64,000 bases of DNA from Rhynchopus sp. YZ270_cl-10 (taxonomy: Eukaryota; Euglenozoa; Diplonemea; Diplonemida; Diplonemidae), in contig OZ037857.1 of assembly GCA_964035575.1 (NCBI GenBank), forward strand, positions 806,001 to 870,000, in the 5' to 3' direction. Below are positions 28,401-42,120 of this stretch, piece by piece (the stretch's first letter is position 1; each line of letters begins with the position of its first letter). A program made the position numbers and the translations under genes. The notes under the pieces are model-generated. The model saw only the letters and a list, made by a program, of their open reading frames with translations, was not told where the DNA came from and searched no databases.

Positions 28401-29819
28401 TTGTAACGCATCGGTTTCAACGCGTCCGTTGTAACGCACCGGTTTCAACGCGTCCGTTGTAACGCATCGGTTTCAACGCGTCCGTTGTAACGCATCGGTT
28501 TCAACGCGTCTGTTGTAACGCAACGGTTTCAACACGTCCGTTGTAACGCATCGGTTTCAACGCGTCCGTTGTAACGCAACGGTTTCAACACGTCCGTTGT
28601 AACGCACCGGTTTCAACGCGTCTGTTGTAACGCAACGGTTTCAACGCGTCCGTTTTAACGCATCGGTTTCAACGCGTCCGTTGTAACGCATCGGTTTCAA
28701 CGCGTCCGTTGTAACGCATCGGTTTCAACGCGTCCGTTGTAACGCACCGGTTTCAACACGTCCATTGTAACGCATCGGTTTCAACGCGTCCGTTGTAACG
28801 CACCGGTTTCAACGCGTCTGTTGTAACGCAACGGTTTCAACGCGTCCGTTTTAACGCATCGGTTTCAACGCGTCCGTTGTAACGCACCGGTTTCAACGCG
28901 TCCGTTGTAACGCACCGGTTTCAACGCGTCCGTTGTAACGCATCGGTTTCAACGCGTCCGTTGTAACGCACCGGTTTCAACGCGTCCGTTGTAACGCACC
29001 GGTTTCAACGCGTCTGTTGTAACGCAACGGTTTCAACGCGTCCGTTTTAACGCATCGGTTTCAACGCGTCCGTTTTAACGCATCGGTTTCAACGCGTCCG
29101 TTGTAACGCATCGGTTTCAACGCGTCCGTTTTAACGCACCGGTTTCAACGCGTCCGTTATAACGCACCGGTTTCAACACGTCCGTTGTAACGCATCGGTT
29201 TCAACGCGTCCGTTGTAACGCACCGGTTTCAACGCGTCCGTTGTAACGCATCGGTTTCAACGCGTCCGTTGTAACGCACCGGTTTCAACGCGTCCGTTGT
29301 AACGCATCGGTTTCAACGCGTCCGTTGTAACGCACCGGTTTCAACGCGTCCGTTGTAACGCATCGGTTTCAACGCGTCCGTTGTAACGCATCGGTTTCAA
29401 CGCGTCCGTTTTAACGCACCGGTTTCAACGCGTCCGTTATAACGCACCGGTTTCAACACGTCCGTTGTAACGCATCGGTTTCAACGCGTCTGTTGTAACG
29501 CAACGGTTTTAACGCGTCCGTTGTAACGCATCGGTTTCAACGCGTCCGTTGTAACGCACCGGTTTCAACGCGTCCGTTGTAACGCATCGGTTTCAACGCG
29601 TCCGTTGTAACGCATCGGTTTCAACGCGTCCGTTGTAACGCACCGGTTTCAACGCGTCCGTTGTAACGCACCGGTTTCAACGCGTCTGTTGTAACGCATC
29701 GGTTTCAACGCGTCCGTTGTAACGCATCGGTTTCAACGCGTCCGTTGTAACGCATCGGTTTCAACGCGTCCGTTTTAACGCACCGGTTTCAACGCGTCCG
29801 TTATAACGCACCGGTTTCA
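13468..29819. repeat. Tandem duplication of an 8,176-bp block inside the array
   Basis: Rare variants pair up at a constant shift of 8,176 bp, which is 292 units. A unit with A8 changed to T (TTTCATCGCG) occurs at 13468 and 19180 and again at 21644 and 27356. A unit with C11 changed to A (TTCAACGAGTCC) occurs at 15376 and again at 23552. The surrounding variant order also matches by eye. The coordinates give the span over two copies; the exact breakpoints are not resolvable by reading. Confidence 0.75.
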
Positions 29820-32800
29820 ACACGTCCGTTGTAACGCATCGGTTTCAACGCGTCTGTTGTAACGCAACGGTTTCAACGCGTCCGTTGTAACGCATCGGTT
29901 TCAACGCGTCCGTTGTAACGCACCGGTTTCAACGCGTCCGTTGTAACGCATCGGTTTCAACGCGTCCGTTGTAACGCACCGGTTTCAACGCGTCCGTTGT
30001 AACGCATCGGTTTCAACGCGTCCGTTGTAACGCATCGGTTTCAACGCGTCCGTTTTAACGCACCGGTTTCAACGCGTCCGTTATAACGCACCGGTTTCAA
30101 CACGTCCGTTGTAACGCATCGGTTTCAACGCGTCTGTTGTAACGCAACGGTTTTAACGCGTCCGTTGTAACGCATCGGTTTCAACGCGTCCGTTGTAACG
30201 CACCGGTTTCAACGCGTCCGTTGTAACGCATCGGTTTCAACGCGTCCGTTGTAACGCATCGGTTTCAACGCGTCCGTTGTAACGCACCGGTTTCAACGCG
30301 TCCGTTGTAACGCACCGGTTTCAACGCGTCTGTTGTAACGCATCGGTTTCAACGCGTCCGTTGTAACGCATCGGTTTCAACGCGTCCGTTTTAACGCACC
30401 GGTTTCAACGCGTCCGTTATAACGCACCGGTTTCAACACGTCCGTTGTAACGCATCGGTTTCAACGCGTCTGTTGTAACGCAACGGTTTCAACGCGTCCG
30501 TTGTAACGCATCGGTTTCAACGCGTCCGTTGTAACGCACCGGTTTCAACGCGTCCGTTGTAACGCATCGGTTTCAACGCGTCCGTTGTAACGCACCGGTT
30601 TCAACGCGTCCGTTGTAACGCATCGGTTTCAACGCGTCCGTTGTAACGCATCGGTTTCAACGCGTCCGTTGTAACGCACCGGTTTCAACGCGTCCGTTGT
30701 AACGCACCGGTTTCAACGCGTCCGTTGTAACGCATCGGTTTCAACGCGTCCGTTGTAACGCATCGGTTTCAACGCGTCCGTTGTAACGCACCGGTTTCAA
30801 CGCGTCCGTTGTAACGCATCGGTTTCAACGCGTCCGTTGTAACGCACCGGTTTCAACGCGTCCGTTTTAAGGCATCGGTTTCAACGCGTCCGTTGTAACG
30901 CACCGGTTTCAACGCGTCCGTTGTAACGCACCGGTTTCAACGCGTCTGTTGTAACGCATCGGTTTCAACGCGTCCGTTGTAACGCACCGGTTTCAACGCG
31001 TCCGTTTTAACGCATCGGTTTCAACGCGTCCGTTGTAACGCACCGGTTTCAACGCGTCCGTTGTAACGCACCGGTTTCAACGCGTCCGTTTTAACGCATC
31101 GGTTTCAACGCGTCCGTTGTAACGCACCGGTTTCAACGCGTCCGTTCTAACGCACCGGTTTCAACGCGTCTGTTGTAACGCATCGGTTTCAACGCGTCCG
31201 TTGTAACGCACCGGTTTCAACACGTCCGTTTTAACGCACCGGTTTCAACGCGTCCGTTGTAACGCACCGGTTTCAACACGTCCGTTTTAACGCACCGGTT
31301 TCAACGCGTCTGTTGTAACGCATCGGTTTCAACGCGTCCGTTGTAACGCATCGGTTTCAACGCGTCTGTTGTAACGCACCGGTTTCATCGCGTCCGTTGT
31401 AACGCATTGGTTTCAACGCGTCTGTTGTAACGCACCGGTTTCAACGCGTCTGTTGTAACGCATCGGTTTCAACGCGTCCGTTGTAACGCATCGGTTTCAA
31501 CGCGTCTGTTGTAACGCACCGGTTTCATCGCGTCCGTTGTAACGCATTGGTTTCAACGCGTCCGTTGTAACGCACCGGTTTCAACGCGTCTGTTGTAACG
31601 CACCGGTTTCAACGCGTCCGTTGTAACGCATTGGTTTCAACGCGTCCGTTTTAACGCACCGGTTTCAACGCGTCCGTTGTAACGCATTGGTTTCAACGCG
31701 TCCGTTCTAACGCACCGGTTTCAACGCGTCTGTTGTAACGCACCGGTTTCAACGCGTCCGTTCTAACGCACCGGTTTCAACGCGTCCGTTCTAACGCACC
31801 GGTTTCAACGCGTCCGTTTTAACGCACCGGTTTCAACGCGTCCGTTGTAACGCATTGGTTTCAACGCGTCCGTTTTAACGCACCGGTTTCAACGCGTCCG
31901 TTCTAACGCACCGGTTTCAACGCGTCTGTTGTAACGCACCGGTTTCAACGCGTCCGTTCTAACGCACCGGTTTCAACGCGTCTGTTGTAACGCACCGATT
32001 TCAACACGTCCGTTGTAACGCATCGGTTTCAACGCGTCCGTTGTAACGCACCGGTTTCAACACGTCCGTTTTTACGCACCGGTTTCAACGCGTCCGTTGT
32101 AACGCATCGGTTTCAACGCGTCCGTTGTAACGCACCGGTTTCAACGCGTCTGTTGTAACGCACCGGTTTCAACGCGTCCGTTCTAACGCACCGGTTTCAA
32201 CGCGTCCGTTCTAACGCACCGGTTTCAACGCGTCCGTTGTAACGCACCGGTTTCAACGCGTCCGTTCTAACGCACCGGTTTCAACGCGTCCGTTGTAACG
32301 CACCGGTTTCAACGCGTCCGTTGTAACGCATCGGTTTCAACGCGTCTGTTGTAACGCACCGATTTCAACACGTCCGTTGTAACGCATCGGTTTCAACGCG
32401 TCCGTTGTAACGCACCGGTTTCAACACGTCCGTTGTAACGCACCGATTTCAACACGTCCGTTGTAACGCATCGGTTTCAACGCGTCCGTTGTAACGCACC
32501 GGTTTCAACGCGTCCGTTGTAACGCATCGGTTTCAACGCGTCCGTTGTAACGCATCGGTTTCAACGCGTCTGTTGTAACGCAACGGTTTCAACACGTCCG
32601 TTGTAACGCATCGGTTTCAACGCGTCCGTTGTAACGCAACGGTTTCAACACGTCCGTTGTAACGCACCGGTTTCAACGCGTCTGTTGTAACGCAACGGTT
32701 TCAACGCGTCCGTTTTAACGCATCGGTTTCAACGCGTCCGTTGTAACGCATCGGTTTCAACGCGTCCGTTGTAACGCATCGGTTTCAACGCGTCCGTTGT

Positions 32801-35800
32801 AACGCACCGGTTTCAACACGTCCATTGTAACGCATCGGTTTCAACGCGTCCGTTGTAACGCACCGGTTTCAACGCGTCTGTTGTAACGCAACGGTTTCAA
32901 CGCGTCCGTTTTAACGCATCGGTTTCAACGCGTCCGTTGTAACGCACCGGTTTCAACGCGTCCGTTGTAACGCACCGGTTTCAACGCGTCCGTTGTAACG
33001 CATCGGTTTCAACGCGTCCGTTGTAACGCACCGGTTTCAACGCGTCCGTTGTAACGCACCGGTTTCAACGCGTCTGTTGTAACGCAACGGTTTCAACGCG
33101 TCCGTTTTAACGCATCGGTTTCAACGCGTCCGTTTTAACGCATCGGTTTCAACGCGTCCGTTGTAACGCATCGGTTTCAACGCGTCCGTTTTAACGCACC
33201 GGTTTCAACGCGTCCGTTATAACGCACCGGTTTCAACACGTCCGTTGTAACGCATCGGTTTCAACGCGTCCGTTGTAACGCACCGGTTTCAACGCGTCCG
33301 TTGTAACGCATCGGTTTCAACGCGTCCGTTGTAACGCACCGGTTTCAACGCGTCCGTTGTAACGCATCGGTTTCAACGCGTCCGTTGTAACGCACCGGTT
33401 TCAACGCGTCCGTTGTAACGCATCGGTTTCAACGCGTCCGTTGTAACGCATCGGTTTCAACGCGTCCGTTTTAACGCACCGGTTTCAACGCGTCCGTTAT
33501 AACGCACCGGTTTCAACACGTCCGTTGTAACGCATCGGTTTCAACGCGTCTGTTGTAACGCAACGGTTTTAACGCGTCCGTTGTAACGCATCGGTTTCAA
33601 CGCGTCCGTTGTAACGCACCGGTTTCAACGCGTCCGTTGTAACGCATCGGTTTCAACGCGTCCGTTGTAACGCATCGGTTTCAACGCGTCCGTTGTAACG
33701 CACCGGTTTCAACGCGTCCGTTGTAACGCACCGGTTTCAACGCGTCTGTTGTAACGCATCGGTTTCAACGCGTCCGTTGTAACGCATCGGTTTCAACGCG
33801 TCCGTTGTAACGCATCGGTTTCAACGCGTCCGTTTTAACGCACCGGTTTCAACGCGTCCGTTATAACGCACCGGTTTCAACACGTCCGTTGTAACGCATC
33901 GGTTTCAACGCGTCTGTTGTAACGCAACGGTTTCAACGCGTCCGTTGTAACGCATCGGTTTCAACGCGTCCGTTGTAACGCACCGGTTTCAACGCGTCCG
34001 TTGTAACGCATCGGTTTCAACGCGTCCGTTGTAACGCACCGGTTTCAACGCGTCCGTTGTAACGCATCGGTTTCAACGCGTCCGTTGTAACGCATCGGTT
34101 TCAACGCGTCCGTTTTAACGCACCGGTTTCAACGCGTCCGTTATAACGCACCGGTTTCAACACGTCCGTTGTAACGCATCGGTTTCAACGCGTCTGTTGT
34201 AACGCAACGGTTTTAACGCGTCCGTTGTAACGCATCGGTTTCAACGCGTCCGTTGTAACGCACCGGTTTCAACGCGTCCGTTGTAACGCATCGGTTTCAA
34301 CGCGTCCGTTGTAACGCATCGGTTTCAACGCGTCCGTTGTAACGCACCGGTTTCAACGCGTCCGTTGTAACGCACCGGTTTCAACGCGTCTGTTGTAACG
34401 CATCGGTTTCAACGCGTCCGTTGTAACGCATCGGTTTCAACGCGTCCGTTGTAACGCATCGGTTTCAACGCGTCCGTTTTAACGCACCGGTTTCAACGCG
34501 TCCGTTATAACGCACCGGTTTCAACACGTCCGTTGTAACGCATCGGTTTCAACGCGTCTGTTGTAACGCAACGGTTTCAACGCGTCCGTTGTAACGCATC
34601 GGTTTCAACGCGTCCGTTGTAACGCACCGGTTTCAACGCGTCCGTTGTAACGCATCGGTTTCAACGCGTCCGTTGTAACGCACCGGTTTCAACGCGTCCG
34701 TTGTAACGCATCGGTTTCAACGCGTCCGTTGTAACGCATCGGTTTCAACGCGTCCGTTGTAACGCACCGGTTTCAACGCGTCCGTTGTAACGCACCGGTT
34801 TCAACGCGTCCGTTGTAACGCATCGGTTTCAACGCGTCCGTTGTAACGCATCGGTTTCAACGCGTCCGTTGTAACGCACCGGTTTCAACGCGTCCGTTGT
34901 AACGCATCGGTTTCAACGCGTCCGTTGTAACGCACCGGTTTCAACGCGTCCGTTTTAAGGCATCGGTTTCAACGCGTCCGTTGTAACGCACCGGTTTCAA
35001 CGCGTCCGTTGTAACGCACCGGTTTCAACGCGTCTGTTGTAACGCATCGGTTTCAACGCGTCCGTTGTAACGCACCGGTTTCAACGCGTCCGTTTTAACG
35101 CATCGGTTTCAACGCGTCCGTTGTAACGCACCGGTTTCAACGCGTCCGTTGTAACGCACCGGTTTCAACGCGTCCGTTTTAACGCATCGGTTTCAACGCG
35201 TCCGTTGTAACGCACCGGTTTCAACGCGTCCGTTTTAACGCATCGGTTTCAACGCGTCCGTTGTAACGCATCGGTTTCAACGCGTCCGTTTTAACGCACC
35301 GGTTTCAACGCGTCCGTTGTAACGCACCGGTTTCAACGCGTCTGTTGTAACGCATCGGTTTCAACACGTCCGTTGTAACGCATCGGTTTCAACGCGTCCG
35401 TTGTAACGCATCGGTTTCAACGCGTCCGTTTTAACGCACCGGTTTCAACGCGTCCGTTGTAACGAATCGGTTTCAACGCGTCCGTTGTAACGCATCGGTT
35501 TCAACACGTCCGTTGTAACGCATCGGTTTCAACACGTCCGTTGTAACGCATCGGTTTCAACACGTCCGTTGTAACGCATCGGTTTCAACGCGTCCGTTTT
35601 AACGCACCGGTTTCAACGCGTCCGTTGTAACGCATTGGTTTCAACGCGTCCGTTTTAACGCACCGGTTTCAACGCGTCCGTTCTAACGCACCGGTTTCAA
35701 CGCGTCCGTTCTAACGCACCGGTTTCAACGCGTCTGTTGTAACGCATCGGTTTCAACGCGTCCGTTGTAACGCACCGGTTTCAACACGTCCGTTTTAACG

Positions 35801-38800
35801 CACCGGTTTCAACGCGTCCGTTGTAACGCACCGGTTTCAACACGTCCGTTTTAACGCACCGGTTTCAACGCGTCTGTTGTAACGCATCGGTTTCAACGCG
35901 TCCGTTGTAACGCATCGGTTTCAACGCGTCTGTTGTAACGCACCGGTTTCATCGCGTCCGTTGTAACGCATTGGTTTCAACGCGTCTGTTGTAACGCACC
36001 GGTTTCAACGCGTCTGTTGTAACGCATCGGTTTCAACGCGTCCGTTGTAACGCATCGGTTTCAACGCGTCTGTTGTAACGCACCGGTTTCATCGCGTCCG
36101 TTGTAACGCATTGGTTTCAACGCGTCCGTTGTAACGCACCGGTTTCAACGCGTCTGTTGTAACGCACCGGTTTCAACGCGTCCGTTGTAACGCATTGGTT
36201 TCAACGCGTCCGTTTTAACGCACCGGTTTCAACGCGTCCGTTGTAACGCATTGGTTTCAACGCGTCCGTTCTAACGCACCGGTTTCAACGCGTCTGTTGT
36301 AACGCACCGGTTTCAACGCGTCTGTTGTAACGCACCGGTTTCAACGCGTCCGTTCTAACGCACCGGTTTCAACGCGTCCGTTTTAACGCACCGGTTTCAA
36401 CGCGTCCGTTGTAACGCATTGGTTTCAACGCGTCCGTTTTAACGCACCGGTTTCAACGCGTCCGTTCTAACGCACCGGTTTCAACGCGTCTGTTGTAACG
36501 CACCGATTTCAACACGTCCGTTGTAACGCATCGGTTTCAACGCGTCCGTTGTAACGCACCGGTTTCAACACGTCCGTTTTTACGCACCGGTTTCAACGCG
36601 TCCGTTGTAACGCATCGGTTTCAACGCGTCCGTTGTAACGCACCGGTTTCAACGCGTCTGTTGTAACGCACCGGTTTCAACGCGTCCGTTCTAACGCACC
36701 GGTTTCAACGCGTCCGTTCTAACGCACCGGTTTCAACGCGTCCGTTGTAACGCACCGGTTTCAACGCGTCCGTTCTAACGCACCGGTTTCAACGCGTCCG
36801 TTGTAACGCACCGGTTTCAACGCGTCTGTTGTAACGCACCGATTTCAACACGTCCGTTGTAACGCATCGGTTTCAACGCGTCCGTTGTAACGCACCGGTT
36901 TCAACACGTCCGTTGTAACGCACCGATTTCAACACGTCCGTTGTAACGCATCGGTTTCAACGCGTCCGTTGTAACGCACCGGTTTCAACGCGTCCGTTGT
37001 AACGCATCGGTTTCAACGCGTCCGTTGTAACGCATCGGTTTCAACGCGTCTGTTGTAACGCAACGGTTTCAACACGTCCGTTGTAACGCATCGGTTTCAA
37101 CGCGTCCGTTGTAACGCAACGGTTTCAACACGTCCGTTGTAACGCACCGGTTTCAACGCGTCTGTTGTAACGCAACGGTTTCAACGCGTCCGTTTTAACG
37201 CATCGGTTTCAACGCGTCCGTTGTAACGCATCGGTTTCAACGCGTCCGTTGTAACGCATCGGTTTCAACGCGTCCGTTGTAACGCACCGGTTTCAACACG
37301 TCCATTGTAACGCATCGGTTTCAACGCGTCCGTTGTAACGCACCGGTTTCAACGCGTCTGTTGTAACGCAACGGTTTCAACGCGTCCGTTTTAACGCATC
37401 GGTTTCAACGCGTCCGTTGTAACGCACCGGTTTCAACGCGTCCGTTGTAACGCACCGGTTTCAACGCGTCCGTTGTAACGCATCGGTTTCAACGCGTCCG
37501 TTGTAACGCACCGGTTTCAACGCGTCCGTTGTAACGCATCGGTTTCAACGCGTCCGTTGTAACGCACCGGTTTCAACGCGTCTGTTGTAACGCAACGGTT
37601 TCAACGCGTCCGTTTTAACGCATCGGTTTCAACGCGTCCGTTTTAACGCATCGGTTTCAACGCGTCCGTTGTAACGCATCGGTTTCAACGCGTCCGTTTT
37701 AACGCACCGGTTTCAACGCGTCCGTTATAACGCACCGGTTTCAACACGTCCGTTGTAACGCATCGGTTTCAACGCGTCCGTTGTAACGCACCGGTTTCAA
37801 CGCGTCCGTTGTAACGCATCGGTTTCAACGCGTCCGTTGTAACGCACCGGTTTCAACGCGTCCGTTGTAACGCATCGGTTTCAACGCGTCCGTTGTAACG
37901 CACCGGTTTCAACGCGTCCGTTGTAACGCATCGGTTTCAACGCGTCCGTTGTAACGCATCGGTTTCAACGCGTCCGTTTTAACGCACCGGTTTCAACGCG
38001 TCCGTTATAACGCACCGGTTTCAACACGTCCGTTGTAACGCATCGGTTTCAACGCGTCTGTTGTAACGCAACGGTTTCAACGCGTCCGTTGTAACGCATC
38101 GGTTTCAACGCGTCCGTTGTAACGCACCGGTTTCAACGCGTCCGTTGTAACGCATCGGTTTCAACGCGTCCGTTGTAACGCATCGGTTTCAACGCGTCCG
38201 TTGTAACGCACCGGTTTCAACGCGTCCGTTGTAACGCACCGGTTTCAACGCGTCTGTTGTAACGCATCGGTTTCAACGCGTCCGTTGTAACGCATCGGTT
38301 TCAACGCGTCCGTTGTAACGCACCGGTTTCAACGCGTCCGTTGTAACGCATCGGTTTCAACGCGTCCGTTGTAACGCACCGGTTTCAACGCGTCCGTTGT
38401 AACGCATCGGTTTCAACGCGTCCGTTGTAACGCACCGGTTTCAACGCGTCCGTTGTAACGCACCGGTTTCAACGCGTCCGTTGTAACGCATCGGTTTCAA
38501 CGCGTCCGTTGTAACGCATCGGTTTCAACGCGTCCGTTGTAACGCACCGGTTTCAACGCGTCCGTTGTAACGCATCGGTTTCAACGCGTCCGTTGTAACG
38601 CACCGGTTTCAACGCGTCCGTTTTAAGGCATCGGTTTCAACGCGTCCGTTGTAACGCACCGGTTTCAACGCGTCCGTTGTAACGCACCGGTTTCAACGCG
38701 TCTGTTGTAACGCATCGGTTTCAACACGTCCGTTGTAACGCATCGGTTTCAACGCGTCCGTTGTAACGCATCGGTTTCAACGCGTCCGTTTTAACGCATC

Positions 38801-41800
38801 GGTTTCAACGCGTCCGTTGTAACGCACCGGTTTCAACGCGTCCGTTTTAACGCATCGGTTTCAACGCGTCCGTTGTAACGCATCGGTTTCAACGCGTCCG
38901 TTTTAACGCACCGGTTTCAACGCGTCCGTTGTAACGCACCGGTTTCAACGCGTCTGTTGTAACGCATCGGTTTCAACACGTCCGTTGTAACGCATCGGTT
39001 TCAACGCGTCCGTTGTAACGCATCGGTTTCAACGCGTCCGTTTTAACGCACCGGTTTCAACGCGTCCGTTGTAACGAATCGGTTTCAACGCGTCCGTTGT
39101 AACGCATCGGTTTCAACACGTCCGTTGTAACGCATCGGTTTCAACACGTCCGTTGTAACGCACCGGTTTCAACACGTCCGTTGTAACACATCGGTTTCAA
39201 CGCGTCCGTTTTAACGCACCGGTTTCAACGCGTCCGTTGTAACGCATCGGTTTCAACGCGTCCGTTTTAAGGCACCGGTTTCAACGAGTCCGTTCTAACG
39301 CACCGGTTTCAACGCGTCCGTTCTAACGCACCGGTTTCAACGCGTCCGTTTTAAGGCACCGGTTTCAACGCGTCTGTTGTAACGCACCGGTTTCAACGCG
39401 TCCGTTTTAAGGCACCGGTTTCAACGCGTCCGTTTTGACGCACCGGTTTCAATGCGTCCGTTTTAACGCACCGGTTTCAACGCGTCTGTTGTAACGCATC
39501 GGTTTCAACGCGTCCGTTGTAACGCACCGGTTTCAACACGTCCGTTTTAACGCACCGGTTTCAACGCGTCCGTTGTAACGCACCGGTTTCAACACGTCCG
39601 TTGTAACGCATCGGTTTCAACGCGTCCGTTGTAACGCATCGGTTTCAACGCGTCCGTTGTAACGCATCGGTTTCAACGCGTCCGTTGTAACGCATCGGTT
39701 TCAACGCGTCCGTTGTAACGCACCGGTTTCAACGCGTCTGTTGTAACGCATCGGTTTCAACGCGTCCGTTGTAACGCATCGGTTTCAACGCGTCCGTTGT
39801 AACGCACCGGTTTCAACGCGTCTGTTGTAACGCATCGGTTTCAACACGTCCGTTGTAACGCATCGGTTTCAACGCGTCCGTTGTAACGCATCGGTTTCAA
39901 CGCGTCCGTTGTAACGCACCGGTTTCAACGCGTCCGTTGTAACGCACCGGTTTCAACGCGTCTGTTGTAACGCATCGGTTTCAACACGTCCGTTGTAACG
40001 CATCGGTTTCAACGCGTCCGTTGTAACGCATCGGTTTCAACGCGTCCGTTGTAACGCACCGGTTTCAACGCGTCCGTTGTAACGCACCGGTTTCAACGCG
40101 TCTGTTGTAACGCATCGGTTTCAACACGTCCGTTGTAACGCATCGGTTTCAACGCGTCTGTTGTAACGCATCGGTTTCAACGCGTCCGTTGTAACGCACC
40201 GGTTTCAACGCGTCTGTTGTAACGCATCGGTTTCAACGCGTCCGTTGTAACGCACCGGTTTCAACGCGTCTGTTGTAACGCAACGGTTTCAACGCGTCCG
40301 TTGTAACGCACCGATTTCAACACGTCCGTTGTAACGCATCGGTTTCAACGCGTCCGTTGTAACGCACCGGTTTCAACACGTCCGTTTTAACGCACCGGTT
40401 TCAACGCGTCCGTTGTAACGCATCGGTTTCAACGCGTCCGTTGTAACGCACCGGTTTCAACGCGTCCGTTGTAACGCACCGATTTCAACACGTCCGTTGT
40501 AACGCATCGGTTTCAACGCGTCCGTTGTAACGCACCGGTTTCAACGCGTCCGTTGTAACGCACCGGTTTCAACGCGTCTGTTGTAACGCACCGATTTCAA
40601 CGCGTCTGTTGTAACGCATCGGTTTCAACGCGTCCGTTGTAACGCACCGGTTTCAACACGTCCGTTTTAACGCACCGGTTTCAACGCGTCCGTTGTAACG
40701 CACCGATTTCAACACGTCCGTTGTAACGCATCGGTTTCAACGCGTCCGTTGTAACGCACCGATTTCAACACGTCCGTTGTAACGCATCGGTTTCAACGCG
40801 TCCGTTGTAACGCACCGGTTTCAACGCGTCCGTTGTAACGCATCGGTTTCAACGCGTCCGTTGTAACGCATCGGTTTCAACGCGTCTGTTGTAACGCAAC
40901 GGTTTCAACACGTCCGTTGTAACGCATCGGTTTCAACGCGTCCGTTGTAACGCATCGGTTTCAACACGTCCGTTGTAACGCATCGGTTTCAACACGTCCG
41001 TTGTAACGCATCGGTTTCAACGCGTCTGTTGTAACGCAACGGTTTCAACACGTCCGTTGTAACGCACCGGTTTCAACGCGTCTGTTGTAACGCAACGGTT
41101 TCAACGCGTCCGTTTTAACGCATCGGTTTCAACGCGTCCGTTGTAACGCATCGGTTTCAACGCGTCCGTTGTAACGCACCGGTTTCAACGCGTCCGTTGT
41201 AACGCATCGGTTTCAACGCGTCCGTTGTAACGCACCGGTTTCAACGCGTCCGTTGTAACGCATCGGTTTCAACGCGTCCGTTGTAACGCACCGGTTTCAA
41301 CGCGTCCGTTGTAACGCATCGGTTTCAACGCGTCCGTTGTAACGCATCGGTTTCAACGCGTCCGTTGTAACGCACCGGTTTCAACGCGTCCGTTGTAACG
41401 CACCGGTTTCAACGCGTCCGTTGTAACGCATCGGTTTCAACGCGTCCGTTGTAACGCATCGGTTTCAACGCGTCCGTTGTAACGCACCGGTTTCAACGCG
41501 TCCGTTGTAACGCACCGGTTTCAACGCGTCTGTTGTAACGCATCGGTTTCAACACGTCCGTTGTAACGCATCGGTTTCAACGCGTCCGTTGTAACGCATC
41601 GGTTTCAACGCGTCCGTTTTAACGCATCGGTTTCAACGCGTCCGTTGTAACGCACCGGTTTCAACGCGTCCGTTTTAACGCATCGGTTTCAACGCGTCCG
41701 TTGTAACGCATCGGTTTCAACGCGTCCGTTTTAACGCACCGGTTTCAACGCGTCCGTTGTAACGCACCGGTTTCAACGCGTCTGTTGTAACGCATCGGTT

Positions 41801-42120
41801 TCAACACGTCCGTTGTAACGCATCGGTTTCAACGCGTCCGTTGTAACGCATCGGTTTCAACGCGTCCGTTTTAACGCACCGGTTTCAACGCGTCCGTTGT
41901 AACGAATCGGTTTCAACGCGTCCGTTGTAACGCATCGGTTTCAACACGTCCGTTGTAACGCATCGGTTTCAACACGTCCGTTGTAACGCATCGGTTTCAA
42001 CACGTCCGTTGTAACGCATCGGTTTCAACGCGTCCGTTTTAACGCACCGGTTTCAACGCGTCCGTTGTAACGCATTGGTTTCAACGCGTCCGTTTTAACG
42101 CACCGGTTTCAACGCGTCCG

